A DNA stretch of 14,826 nucleotides from Bacillota bacterium (GTDB taxonomy: Bacteria; Bacillota; Bacilli; ZCTH02-B2). The notes under the pieces are model-generated. The model saw only the letters and a list, made by a program, of their open reading frames with translations. It had not been told where the DNA came from and did no database searches. Positions 1 to 7,216 of the stretch are shown piece by piece; position 1 is the first letter of the stretch, and every line of letters begins with the position of its first letter. The stretch spans positions 1 to 14,826 of the forward strand of contig PKQY01000047.1 of NCBI GenBank assembly GCA_017577895.1, read 5' to 3'. A program made the translations under genes and the position numbers.

Positions 1-231
1 CAACACTTGACCATCCAAGCCGTCGTCCAGCGTCAACATGCGGTCAACGACGAATCGCGGCGGTTTCACCGGGAAGAACGGTACTACGGACAAATGCAGC
101 GGACCATTCCACTGCCCCATCCGGTGGAAGAAGAAGGCGTCAAAGCGACGTACCGGAACGGCATTTTAGAGGTGCGGATGAAAAAAGCGGCACCGTCGGG
201 CAGAAACCGCATCGACATCGAATTTCATTGA
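1..231 (+). CDS. Hsp20/alpha-crystallin small heat-shock protein, C-terminal fragment
   Basis: The 5' end lies outside the window; the reading frame is open from base 1 and gives 76 residues before a TGA stop. Small heat-shock proteins are ATP-independent cytosolic holdases that bind unfolding proteins and form oligomers. The fragment holds the second half of the alpha-crystallin domain: a charged loop with FHREERYYGQMQRTIPLP, then the family hallmark NGILEVRMKK (the G-x-L motif before the last beta strand), followed by a short C-terminal tail ending IDIEFH. The I-x-I element (IDI) in the tail matches the oligomerisation anchor of the family. A TTG at base 7 is only an internal leucine codon and not a credible start. 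The gene ends at a strong hairpin terminator 20 bases downstream. Confidence 0.88.
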   Translation, partial: QHLTIQAVVQRQHAVNDESRRFHREERYYGQMQRTIPLPHPVEEEGVKATYRNGILEVRMKKAAPSGRNRIDIEFH

Positions 232-240
232 CACGGCCGA

Positions 241-282
241 AAAAACAAAGGACCAGGTGAGGTCGCTCACCTGGTCGTTTTA
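241..282. terminator. bidirectional intrinsic terminator between hsp20 and the di-iron oxidase gene
   Basis: A perfect 11-bp stem (251-261 with 266-276, arm GACCAGGTGAG) encloses a GTCG tetraloop. On the plus strand it is followed by GTTTTAT. On the minus strand the arm is followed by CTTTGTTTTTT (complement of 241-250). It therefore serves both convergent genes, the Hsp20 gene ending at 231 and the minus-strand gene ending at 298. Confidence 0.88.
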
Positions 283-297
283 TGTGCGTCTGCTTGA

Positions 298-1020
298 TTA
301 CGCGCCGACCGACATCATCCGTTCGTACAGCCCGTCGTACATCCGCGCTTCCGAACGGGCGATGTACGCCCCGGCCCGATACATCAAGGCCAAATCTTTC
401 GGATCCTGATACTTCACCAACACATCTTTGCACAACTGGTAATGCCGGGGTTCGTGTTCTTCGGCATGGACCGACCAAAAACGGACATCCAGTTTACGGG
501 TTTTGTTGTAGTTCGGATGCTGCAATCCTTTGGCAATCAGGCCCATGACTTTTCCGGCAAAGAACTCCGAACCCAGACCAATTGCCGCCATGGCCTCCAG
601 CGGCGTCGCCACTTTGAGGAAATTGATCAACGTGTCGATGGCGTCTTTGACCGCCGGGGACACCGGCCAATCGGGGACGTATTTTTCATTGGTCGGCACA
701 TCCGGCGCCGCCGATACGAGGAACGTCCAATACAGTTTGGAGTGATACTTATCCGGGTTGCCCCGGCCGCCTTCATCCCACAAGTTGTCCGCAATGGGCA
801 CCCACCATTCATCTTCCGGCAATACCGCCATGATGGCCGCGCCCAAAGTGCGGGGAAAATTGCGGCTATAGTAGCTGTATTGCAACGCGAATTCCTTGAT
901 TTGTTCTTCCGTGAACGCACCGTCTAACAGCGTGCGCATAAAACGGCCTTGGATAATTTCCGTCTCGACCAAATCGTCGATGGCCCGTTCCACTTCCTCA
1001 TAGGTTTGGAATTGTTTCAT
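298..1020 (-). CDS. heme-oxygenase-like di-iron enzyme (TenA/PqqC/CADD superfamily)
   Basis: 240 residues, all-helical in appearance, with no signal peptide. It carries the superfamily pattern N-L-x-D-E-x-G-x-G followed by H (E83, H93), then GSEFF (E152), then a His-rich helix H195-AEE-H199-EPR-H203. These are the positions that bind a di-iron (or Fe/Mn) centre in heme-oxygenase-like oxidases such as CADD and UndA. The reaction is not predictable from sequence; known members include oxidases, N-oxygenases, decarboxylases and p-aminobenzoate synthases, while true TenA is a thiaminase lacking this metal set. In-frame ATGs lie at 1026 and 1020. AAAGGGGAG directly abuts the first but is 6 bases from the second, so 1020 is chosen. 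It has its own promoter-like sequence and ends at a strong terminator. It is not obviously coupled to the upstream FAH-family gene, 106 bp away. Confidence 0.82.
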   Translation of the reverse strand: MKQFQTYEEVERAIDDLVETEIIQGRFMRTLLDGAFTEEQIKEFALQYSYYSRNFPRTLGAAIMAVLPEDEWWVPIADNLWDEGGRGNPDKYHSKLYWTFLVSAAPDVPTNEKYVPDWPVSPAVKDAIDTLINFLKVATPLEAMAAIGLGSEFFAGKVMGLIAKGLQHPNYNKTRKLDVRFWSVHAEEHEPRHYQLCKDVLVKYQDPKDLALMYRAGAYIARSEARMYDGLYERMMSVGA

Positions 1021-1045
1021 TGCCATCTCCCCTTTCCGAACTTAA

Positions 1046-1074
1046 AGTCTAGCGATTTGATCCATGATTTTCAA
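1046..1074 (-). promoter_or_regulatory. sigma-A-type promoter for the di-iron enzyme gene
   Basis: On the minus strand, TTGAAA (1074-1069) lies 17 bp from TAGACT (1051-1046). The -35 matches 5 of 6 and the -10 matches 4 of 6 consensus bases. Predicted start of transcription is near 1039, about 20 bases ahead of the ATG at 1020. Found by eye only. Confidence 0.5.
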
Positions 1075-1126
1075 TACGGGATGCGGCACAGAACGGCGAC
1101 ACTTCTATGAATTTCCAAGCCGGGCG

Positions 1127-2062
1127 CTATTCGCCGATAAACGTTTTCAAAATGCCCAATCCTTCCACTTCGACTTCCACCACATCGCCCGGTTTTAAAT
1201 AGGCGGGAGGTTGTTTGGCATGACCGACCCCGGCCGGTGTGCCGGTCGCAATGATGTCACCGGGCTCCAAGGTCGTGCCAGCGGAGATGGTGGCGATGAT
1301 TTGCGGAATGGTGAAAATCATCTGTTCCGTATTGGCCGACTGACGCACTTCTCCGTTGACCCGGGTGACGATGTTCAACCGTTCGGGGAACGGCACCTCG
1401 TCTTTCGTCACCAAGTATGGACCCATGGGGCAAAATCCGTCCAGGCTTTTACCGAGGAACCATTGCCGATGGCGGCTTTGCAGGTCGCGGGCGGTCAAGT
1501 CGTTGATGATGGTGTACCCGAACACGACGTCCATGGCTTCTTCCTCGCTAATGCCCCGCGCCTTTTTGCCGATGACGACCGCCAGCTCCCCTTCATAATC
1601 CATCTGTTGCGTCACGTGGGATTGACAGCTGACGACGCCGCCGGGCCGGGAGACCGCCGTGGGCGCCTTGGTGAAGACAACCAAATGCTCCGGAACATCG
1701 CCGCGGCCGCCGAGCTCTTCCACATGTTCGGCGTAGTTTTTGCCGACGCAGAAAATGTTTTTCGCCGGCCGGGGAATGGGCGCCAGCAGTTGCACCGACT
1801 CCAACGGCTGCAGCCAGGACAACTGGACGTCGCCGGCATTTTGCCGATATGCTTCGACAAATTGAAGAATTTCCCGGGAAATTTCAACAAACGCCTCCCC
1901 CATCTGGATGCACTGGAGCAGTTGGTTGGGCAACGGATGGAGGACGGGATTCGGGTCTTCTTTGACGATTTGCGCCTGGCGCAAGTCGATGACGTATTTT
2001 TGGTCCGGAGTCAACAGGCCGACCACCGCATCCTCATTGGATATGTATGTGACAAAACGCAT
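1127..2062 (-). CDS. fumarylacetoacetate hydrolase (FAH) family protein
   Basis: 311 residues, cytosolic. FAH-fold enzymes use Mg2+ or Mn2+ to hydrolyse, decarboxylate or isomerise beta-diketo or enol-keto acids (fumarylpyruvate, acylpyruvates, oxaloacetate, homoprotocatechuate-pathway intermediates). Residues 1-95 form a variable N-terminal region. The catalytic domain shows KNYAEHVEELGG (H113), the metal ligands in DYEGELAVVIGK (E157, E159) and NDLTARDL (D188), then KSLDGFCPMGP and the family-defining TGTPAGVG near residue 283. Those ligands are intact, so it should be active. The start at 2062 is preferred over the upstream in-frame ATG at 2095 because GAAGGGGGAAA lies just before 2062. 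No aromatic-degradation genes are nearby, so the substrate is open. It is separated from yugN by a terminator and is probably its own transcript. Confidence 0.87.
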   Translation of the reverse strand: MRFVTYISNEDAVVGLLTPDQKYVIDLRQAQIVKEDPNPVLHPLPNQLLQCIQMGEAFVEISREILQFVEAYRQNAGDVQLSWLQPLESVQLLAPIPRPAKNIFCVGKNYAEHVEELGGRGDVPEHLVVFTKAPTAVSRPGGVVSCQSHVTQQMDYEGELAVVIGKKARGISEEEAMDVVFGYTIINDLTARDLQSRHRQWFLGKSLDGFCPMGPYLVTKDEVPFPERLNIVTRVNGEVRQSANTEQMIFTIPQIIATISAGTTLEPGDIIATGTPAGVGHAKQPPAYLKPGDVVEVEVEGLGILKTFIGE

Positions 2063-2137
2063 GTCTTTTTCCCCCTTCGGGCCACATTGGCCCAAATTTC
2101 ATTTTCTATATTTTACATGATTCTTGCCGCAGGATGG

Positions 2138-2166
2138 AAAATAAAAAACGCCCGGAATTCGGGCGC
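2138..2166 (-). terminator. intrinsic terminator after yugN
   Basis: On the minus strand CGCCCG pairs with CGGGCG (2149-2154 with 2160-2165) around a 5-base loop, followed by TTTTTTATTTT (complement of 2138-2148). It lies about 45 bases past the yugN stop and would end the metI-metC-sulfurtransferase-yugN transcript before the FAH-family gene. Confidence 0.82.
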
Positions 2167-2208
2167 TTTCCGGGCGCTTGTTATCATATACGTCACTGCA
2201 CTGCAACA

Positions 2209-2613
2209 TCACTGCAACGTTCGGGCCACCTCTTCCACGACCCGCCGGCCTTCTTCCACCCATTTGGCATCCAACGGGGCATCGGGGTCCGCCGGCTTTT
2301 GGAATTGGTTCAACAACCCGCTGTCCAAACCTTCTTCGTTCAACGTCGTGTCGGCTTGCGCCACGTGCTTGATAACATACGGGGTCCCAAACACGACTTT
2401 TGCCTCGGGCGCATCCAGTTCCCCTTCCATCACATCAAAGGGCACCCGCAAATACACGGTCGCCTCGCCGTCTTCCGCCAAAATCCGGTCGAAAGAGCCG
2501 TGATCGTAATCCCAGTTGCCCCCCAAATGGAATTGAAAACGGGAGAACACTTCGCTCAAATCCCCGTAGGTGCCTTCCTTGCCGACAATCGATGTGTCCG
2601 GGATGGGCCGCAT
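2209..2613 (-). CDS. yugN: YugN-like family protein
   Basis: 134 residues, acidic, soluble, with no membrane segment. It matches the YugN-like family of Bacillales through GGNWDYDHGSFDRIL (about residues 31-45), the LRVPFDVMEGELD block (about 55-67) and the VFGTPYVIKHV block (about 73-83). Family members run about 130 residues, so this is full length. The function of the family is unknown. The start has an excellent site, AGGAGG, 7 bases before the ATG. It follows the small protein gene ending at 2669 by 55 bases with no visible promoter or terminator between them, so it is probably the last gene of the operon that begins with metI. Confidence 0.85.
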   Translation of the reverse strand: MRPIPDTSIVGKEGTYGDLSEVFSRFQFHLGGNWDYDHGSFDRILAEDGEATVYLRVPFDVMEGELDAPEAKVVFGTPYVIKHVAQADTTLNEEGLDSGLLNQFQKPADPDAPLDAKWVEEGRRVVEEVARTLQ

Positions 2614-2668
2614 GAGCGCACCTCCTCTTTCGATGGCCGTCCGGTGTTCCGACGCAAGGCCTGCCCCA

Positions 2669-2818
2669 TCACGTGGCCGGCGAGTTGGGGCCGTCGGTCT
2701 TGCGGTGGTCGATGGGCCGTTCTTCCCGGAGGCGGTTTTCTTTCAGATGTTCCCGCTGCTCCGGGGAAAGCTCCTGCCATTGGGGATAATCTTTTGTGGG
2801 TTGACGGTTTTTGGTCAT
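2669..2818 (-). CDS. hypothetical 49-residue hydrophilic protein
   Basis: Unrecognised. The frame encodes MTKNRQPTKDYPQWQELSP then a strongly charged stretch rich in E, R, K and H, and a tail DGPNSPAT. It has no hydrophobic segment, no cysteine and no recognisable fold; the centre (about residues 18-35) could be one amphipathic helix. A GGGAG-type site lies 8 bases before the ATG. It sits between the sulfurtransferase (53 bases upstream) and yugN (55 bases downstream) on the same strand, so it is probably co-transcribed. A longer frame opening at 3124 would run into the sulfurtransferase gene and has no support. Its coding status rests on the site, its position and plausible composition only. 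Confidence 0.55.
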   Translation of the reverse strand: MTKNRQPTKDYPQWQELSPEQREHLKENRLREERPIDHRKTDGPNSPAT

Positions 2819-2871
2819 CGATCTCACTCCCACTACTATCTTTCCCCAAACGGCCATCCTTACCCTCACGC

Positions 2872-3726
2872 TCACCTTTCCTCTACGCCTTTGGCCACGG
2901 GCAAATCGGGATAGGACGTCCAGTCGCTCCAGCTGCCGGCATACAACTTCACATTTTCCACGCCCGCTTCGGTCAACGCCAAAATGTTGGCGCAAGCTGT
3001 GATCCCCGAACCGCAGTAAACAATGATTTCCTGCGGCGGCCGCTCCCCTTGCACTTGCCGGAAGCGGGCCAGCAATTCCGCCGGCGGACGCAGATGGCCG
3101 TCTTCCCGGAAATTTTCTTTCCAATAATAAGAGCGGGCACCGGGAATATGGCCGGCCACTTTATCGATGGGCTCTTCCTCCCCGGTGTACCGCTTCCATT
3201 CCCGGGAGTCCAACAGGAGGACGTGCGGCTCGTGCAGCCGCTGGGCCACCTCTTGCACGTCCACCAGCCAGTCCCGCCGCAGCCGTGGAGTGAACACCCG
3301 CCGCTCCGGGGTAGGGACGTCCGCTGTGGTCGGGTATCCTTTGGCCTTCCACGCCGGGTATCCGCCGTTCAACACTTTCACCCGGTCGTGACCCATGTAC
3401 CGCAGCAGCCACCAAAAGCGGGACGCCATAGGGCCCTCGTTGTCATAAGCCACCACCCACGTTTCCTCGTCCACGCCGGCATTCCCCAGCGTTTCGGCCA
3501 ACACCGCCGGATCGGGCAACGGGTGGCGGCCGCCGTGCTCTTGCTTCGGCCCGGCCAAATGTTTGCCCATGTCAAAATAAACGGCGCCGGGCAGATGATC
3601 GTCGGCGTACTGGCGCCAGCCGGCCCGGGGATTGCCCAGTTCATACCGGCAATCGGCGATGACCAGCCGCCGTCCGTCATCCAGCCAACGGCGCAATTCG
3701 TCCACGTCAATGAGATGTTGAAACAT
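2872..3726 (-). CDS. sulfurtransferase, 3-mercaptopyruvate/thiosulfate type (tandem rhodanese)
   Basis: 284 residues, two rhodanese domains. It moves a sulfane sulfur from mercaptopyruvate or thiosulfate to cyanide, thiols or thioredoxin. The N-terminal domain (about 5-125) keeps the fold (ADCRYELGNP; GAVYFDMGKHLAGP) but has D95 (VVAYDNEGP) where a catalytic Cys would be, the usual inactive-domain pattern. The C-terminal domain (about 150-275) has the active-site loop C238-GSGITA, the neutral CGSGxTA form typical of mercaptopyruvate sulfurtransferases (SseA-like). AAGGAGGG precedes the ATG at 3726 by about 7 bases, so an upstream in-frame ATG at 3765, which would overlap metC, is rejected. 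It starts 35 bases after metC stops, suggesting cotranscription and a role in cysteine-derived sulfur handling. Confidence 0.88.
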   Translation of the reverse strand: MFQHLIDVDELRRWLDDGRRLVIADCRYELGNPRAGWRQYADDHLPGAVYFDMGKHLAGPKQEHGGRHPLPDPAVLAETLGNAGVDEETWVVAYDNEGPMASRFWWLLRYMGHDRVKVLNGGYPAWKAKGYPTTADVPTPERRVFTPRLRRDWLVDVQEVAQRLHEPHVLLLDSREWKRYTGEEEPIDKVAGHIPGARSYYWKENFREDGHLRPPAELLARFRQVQGERPPQEIIVYCGSGITACANILALTEAGVENVKLYAGSWSDWTSYPDLPVAKGVEER

Positions 3727-3761
3727 CTCGCTCCCTCCTTGGCGCAACCGGTTTACGCTCA

Positions 3762-4943
3762 TCATACAAGAGCTTGCGCCAAGTCGGCAATCAGATCGTC
3801 CACGCGTTCCAGACCGACCGAATAACGGAGCAGGCCGTCCCCGATGCCCCGAGCCAGCCGCACCTCCCGCGGCATGGCCGCGTGAGACATGGCAGCGGGA
3901 TACGACAAAATGCTTTCCACCGCCCCGAGACTGACGGCCACCAGCGGAATGCGCACCCGGCGCATCACTTGCAATGCCCGTTCCCGGGATCCGACATCAA
4001 AGGACAGCACCGCCCCGTATCCGGTGCTTTGCCGTTCGTGAATGTCTCGGCCGGGATGATCAGCCAGTCCCGGATAGTAGACCCGTTGGACCGCCGGATG
4101 CGACGCAAGCCACCTAGCCAGTTGCATGGCGTTGTCCTGAGCTTGCCGCATCCGCACCGCCAACGTCTTCATCCCCCGCAAGACGAGCCAGGCGTCGTGG
4201 ACGCCCAACACGGCCCCGAAGCCGTTCTGCACCTGGTAAATTTTGCGGGCCAAATCCTTCCCGCGGACCGCCACCAGTCCCGCCAGCACGTCGCTGTGCC
4301 CGCCCAAAAATTTGGTGGCACTGTGAATGACGATGTCAAACCCGAGCTCCAAGGGACGCTGAAAATACGGCGTCATGAACGTGTTGTCAATCATCGTCAC
4401 CAGACCGTGTTCCCGCGCCAAGCGGACGATACCGGCCAAATCGGTAATTTTCAACGTCGGATTGGACGGCGTCTCCACGTAAATGCCGCGGGTTTCGGGG
4501 CGAATGGCCGCGGCCACTTGCTCCAGGTCGGTCGTATCGACAAAACTGACTTGGATACCAAAACGGGGGAACACTTGCGTCAGTACCCGATACGTGCCCC
4601 CGTAGACATCTTCCGGCACGATCAAATGATCGCCGCTGGAAAAGATGGCAAACACCGATGAGATGGCCGCCATGCCCGACGCGAAAGCAAAACCGGCGTC
4701 CCCGCCTTCCATCTCGGCAATGGCCCGTTCCAAGGCTTCGCGGGTCGGATTGCCCGAACGGGCGTAATCGTACAGGGGCGGATGTTCCACATCCGGCTGA
4801 TGAAACGTGGACGCCTGGTAAATGGGAGTGCTGGCCGCACCGGTCGCCGGGTCGATCATCCCTTGGACGTGCAGCGCCCGCGTCTCCCACGCCGCTTCCG
4901 CCGGCATCTCTTGGAAGATGTTGCGATACACGCCTTCGCTCAT
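3762..4943 (-). CDS. metC: cystathionine beta-lyase MetC
   Basis: 393 residues, a PLP enzyme of the Cys/Met metabolism family. It cleaves cystathionine to homocysteine, pyruvate and ammonia in methionine synthesis and may also desulfurate cysteine. The PLP lysine is K211 in HSATKFLGGHSD, the pyridine-binding aspartate is D186 in MIDNTFMTPY, and YDYARSGNPT (Y58-T67) supplies the phosphate-binding residues from the neighbouring subunit. It resembles Bacillus MetC rather than MetI through STFHQ near the N-terminus and VSLGAVESILSYPAAMSHAA near the C-terminus. Its ATG overlaps the metI stop by 4 bases (ATGA), so translation is probably coupled. The beta-lyase versus gamma-lyase assignment rests on this resemblance and the metI-metC order. 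Confidence 0.87.
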   Translation of the reverse strand: MSEGVYRNIFQEMPAEAAWETRALHVQGMIDPATGAASTPIYQASTFHQPDVEHPPLYDYARSGNPTREALERAIAEMEGGDAGFAFASGMAAISSVFAIFSSGDHLIVPEDVYGGTYRVLTQVFPRFGIQVSFVDTTDLEQVAAAIRPETRGIYVETPSNPTLKITDLAGIVRLAREHGLVTMIDNTFMTPYFQRPLELGFDIVIHSATKFLGGHSDVLAGLVAVRGKDLARKIYQVQNGFGAVLGVHDAWLVLRGMKTLAVRMRQAQDNAMQLARWLASHPAVQRVYYPGLADHPGRDIHERQSTGYGAVLSFDVGSRERALQVMRRVRIPLVAVSLGAVESILSYPAAMSHAAMPREVRLARGIGDGLLRYSVGLERVDDLIADLAQALV

Positions 4944-6109
4944 TGGCTCTTCACCTCGGCTTGGGCACGGGCCAGCGCCTGTTCCAAATCGGCCAACAAG
5001 TCCTCCACATGTTCAATGCCGACGGCGATGCGCAACAGCGTCTCATCGACCCCGATGCGTTTGCGCAGCTCTTCCGGCATGTCGGCGTGGGTTTGGGCCG
5101 CCGGAAACGTCATCAACGTTTCGACGCCGCCTAAGCTTTCGGCAAAGGAAATGACTTGAAGCGACCGCAACACCGGCGCCACCAGACGAGGATCCACCAC
5201 CCGGAAAGAAAACAAGCCGCCGTGCCCGTCGGCCTGCCGCAAATGGATGTCCCGCCCGGGATGATGGGGCAGGCCCGTATAGTAGACTGCGCTGACCGCC
5301 GGATGGGACGCCAAATATTCGGCCAGCCGCTGGGCGTTCTCGCTTTGCCGTTGCAAGCGAAGGGCCAACGTCTTCATCCCCCGCAACAGGAGCCAGGCGT
5401 CAAAAGGCGACAACACCGCGCCGACCGTGTTTTGGAAGAAGGCCAACCGCTCGGCCAACGCCTCATCCCGCACCACCACCAGACCGGCCAGCACGTCGTT
5501 GTGACCGCCCAAATATTTGGTGGCGCTGTGGACGACGATGTCGGCACCGTGTTCCAACGGCCGCTGGTAATACGGCGTCATCAACGTGTTATCCACAATG
5601 CTCAAAATGCCGTGCTCCCGTGCCCAGCTGCAAACCGCCCGCAGATCGGTCACGAACATTTGCGGATTGGTGGGCGTCTCGATCAACAGCCCCCGCGTCT
5701 CGGGCCGGCGGGCTGCTTCGACTTGTTCCAAGGAAGTGGTGTCCACATACGTCGCCGTAATGCCGTACTTCCCTAACACGTGTTCCAAAAAGCGGTACGT
5801 GCCGCCGTACAAATCCATGGAAATGAGCAAATGATCGCCGGGAGAAAACAACGAAAACGCCGCCTGGATGGCCGCCATGCCCGAAGAAAAGGCAAAGCCC
5901 CGCGTTCCGCCTTCCAAGTGCGCAATTTCTTCCTCCAGCACATGTCGAGTCGGATTGCCGGTACGGGTATAATCGTAACCGGTCGACTCGCCCAGCGCCG
6001 GATGGCGATAAACCGTGGACAAATAAATCGGCGCATTGATGCTTCCCGTCCGTTCGTTCCGGATGAGTCCGGCTTGCGCCAAACGGGTTTCCAAACGCCC
6101 TTCGCTCAT
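4940..6109 (-). CDS. metI: cystathionine gamma-synthase / O-acetylhomoserine thiolyase MetI
   Basis: 389 residues, a PLP enzyme. It joins cysteine (or sulfide) to an O-acylhomoserine, making cystathionine (or homocysteine), the step before MetC. The lysine is K198 in HSATKYLGGHNDV, D173 lies in SIVDNTLMTPY, and YDYTRTGNPT is at Y45-T54. NAPIYLSTVYRHPALGESTG near residue 25 and SFAESLGGVETLMTFPAAQTH near the C-terminus are strongly Bacillus MetI-like. The site AGGAGAG lies 7 bases before the ATG. It is the first gene of the operon. The region upstream is only about 100 bp long before the divergent gene, too short for the S-box (SAM-I riboswitch) leader that usually controls this operon in Bacillus, so another mode of control is likely. 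Confidence 0.9.
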   Translation of the reverse strand: MSEGRLETRLAQAGLIRNERTGSINAPIYLSTVYRHPALGESTGYDYTRTGNPTRHVLEEEIAHLEGGTRGFAFSSGMAAIQAAFSLFSPGDHLLISMDLYGGTYRFLEHVLGKYGITATYVDTTSLEQVEAARRPETRGLLIETPTNPQMFVTDLRAVCSWAREHGILSIVDNTLMTPYYQRPLEHGADIVVHSATKYLGGHNDVLAGLVVVRDEALAERLAFFQNTVGAVLSPFDAWLLLRGMKTLALRLQRQSENAQRLAEYLASHPAVSAVYYTGLPHHPGRDIHLRQADGHGGLFSFRVVDPRLVAPVLRSLQVISFAESLGGVETLMTFPAAQTHADMPEELRKRIGVDETLLRIAVGIEHVEDLLADLEQALARAQAEVKSQ

Positions 6110-6144
6110 AACCCATCTCTCCTATCAATTCAGTCAGGTATAAT

Positions 6145-6173
6145 CTTGACAGAGGTTGTCCTCCCGTGTCAAG
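6145..6173. promoter_or_regulatory. dyad CTTGACA-N15-TGTCAAG in the metI / pseudouridine-synthase divergent region
   Basis: Perfect 7-bp inverted repeats at 6145-6151 and 6167-6173 face each other across 15 bp. Each arm contains a perfect -35 hexamer (TTGACA), one per strand, but no good -10 hexamer sits 16-18 bp downstream of either. A TATAAT on the plus strand (6139-6144) lies just left of the dyad without a matching -35. The symmetry suggests a protein-binding site or overlapping promoter elements serving the two divergent genes. The function is inferred. Confidence 0.4.
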
Positions 6174-6213
6174 ATGAGAAACACCGCCAATGGCATGATA
6201 AGGAGACGAAACT

Positions 6214-7188
6214 ATGATCCGAATGGAATGCAAAGGCGACTGGCTGCAATGGAACGTACCCCCGGCGTGGGACAACCGGACGTTGGCGGAGGTCATCGAA
6301 CAGGAACTGGCTTTTCCCCTTTCTTTTTTCCAACAATTGGCCAAACAAGGGGGCATCCTCGTCCAACAAAAACGGCGGAACATCCACACGGTGCTTAAAG
6401 CCGGCGATCGGGTCCGCTTTCGCATCTTTGAAAAGGAACCGTACGGCTTGACGCCGGAGCCGCTGCCCCTGGAGGTCCTGTTTGAAGACGAGCATTTGCT
6501 GGTGGCAGCCAAGCCGGCCGGCATGGCCGTCCATCCGACCTCCCCGGACATGCACGGCACGTTGGCCCACGCCATCGCGTACTATTATCAAACGCAAGGG
6601 CTCATGCGGCGCGTGCGCCTCGTCAACCGGCTCGACCGGGACACGACCGGCGCATGCCTGGTGGCCAAACACCATCTAGCCCACGTGTTGCTGGATCAAC
6701 AGCTGCGGGAACGGGCGATTCAACGGCGCTATGTCGCCTATGTGGAAGGAAACGTGGCAAACGATCGCGGCACCATTGATCTGCCCATCGGGCGCGACCG
6801 CCACCACCCGACCCGCCGCCGGGTATCCCGCTCCCCCCATGCCAAGCCGGCCATCACCCATTATGATGTCCTGGCCCGTTACCGTTCTTTGCACGGTGAG
6901 GTCACAAAGCTGCGCCTCCAGCTGGAAACCGGACGCACCCACCAAATCCGCGTCCATCTCAGTCACTTGGGCCATCCCATCGTCGGCGATACGTTGTACG
7001 GGGCACGCCGCGTGCCGTTTCCCCGTCAGGCATTGCACAACGAACGGCTGGCCTTCGCCCACCCCCTCACCAAAGAATGGATCGACATCGCCGTCCCTTA
7101 TCCTTCCGATTTGCTGCAACTGGAACATTCTTTGCAGGAAGCAGACCAAACCCCACCAAGCAATGACCGCCCCAAGAAGGCCCACTAA
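6214..7188 (+). CDS. RluA-family 23S rRNA (or tRNA) pseudouridine synthase
   Basis: 324 residues, cytosolic. RluA-family enzymes convert specific uridines in rRNA or tRNA to pseudouridine. Residues about 20-70 form an S4-like segment (RTLAEVIEQE, GGILVQQKRR, LKAGDRVRFRI). The catalytic domain begins at PLPLEVLFEDEHLLVAAKPA (82-101), with motif II VNRLDRDTTG holding the catalytic D141, and RTHQIRVHLSHLGHPIVGD (about 239-257) as the second family signature. The residue before RLD is N138, where most members have His. AAGGAGA (6200-6206) precedes the ATG at 7 bases. Several paralogues exist in Bacillales (RluD-like YlyB, YjbO, YhcT), so the target uridine is not assigned. It is transcribed divergently from metI and ends within a hairpin that overlaps its last codons. 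Confidence 0.88.
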   Translation: MIRMECKGDWLQWNVPPAWDNRTLAEVIEQELAFPLSFFQQLAKQGGILVQQKRRNIHTVLKAGDRVRFRIFEKEPYGLTPEPLPLEVLFEDEHLLVAAKPAGMAVHPTSPDMHGTLAHAIAYYYQTQGLMRRVRLVNRLDRDTTGACLVAKHHLAHVLLDQQLRERAIQRRYVAYVEGNVANDRGTIDLPIGRDRHHPTRRRVSRSPHAKPAITHYDVLARYRSLHGEVTKLRLQLETGRTHQIRVHLSHLGHPIVGDTLYGARRVPFPRQALHNERLAFAHPLTKEWIDIAVPYPSDLLQLEHSLQEADQTPPSNDRPKKAH

Positions 7189-7216
7189 GGCCTTGGGGCG
7201 GTCGTATTACATTTTA
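7165..7216 (+). terminator. terminator-like hairpin overlapping the end of the pseudouridine synthase gene
   Basis: A perfect 12-bp stem (7165-7176 with 7192-7203, arm GACCGCCCCAAG) with a 15-base loop containing the TAA stop. The downstream tract GTATTACATTTTAA is only moderately T-rich, so termination may be imperfect. It separates this gene from the convergent doxX-like gene ending at 7222. Confidence 0.6.

Noticed and set aside
1211..2503. Long plus-strand frame (430 codons) opposite the FAH-family gene
   Set aside because: It is the antisense shadow of a well-supported family gene, with no recognisable domain and a composition typical of GC-rich reverse frames.
2134..3825. 563-codon plus-strand frame spanning yugN, the small protein and the sulfurtransferase
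   Set aside because: Antisense to three minus-strand genes with good ribosome binding sites; the translation is rich in Pro/Arg/His and matches no family.
5589..6575. 328-codon minus-strand frame overlapping metI and the pseudouridine synthase gene
   Set aside because: Its segment over metI is an out-of-frame reading of the gene and the rest is antisense to the pseudouridine synthase; no ribosome binding site.
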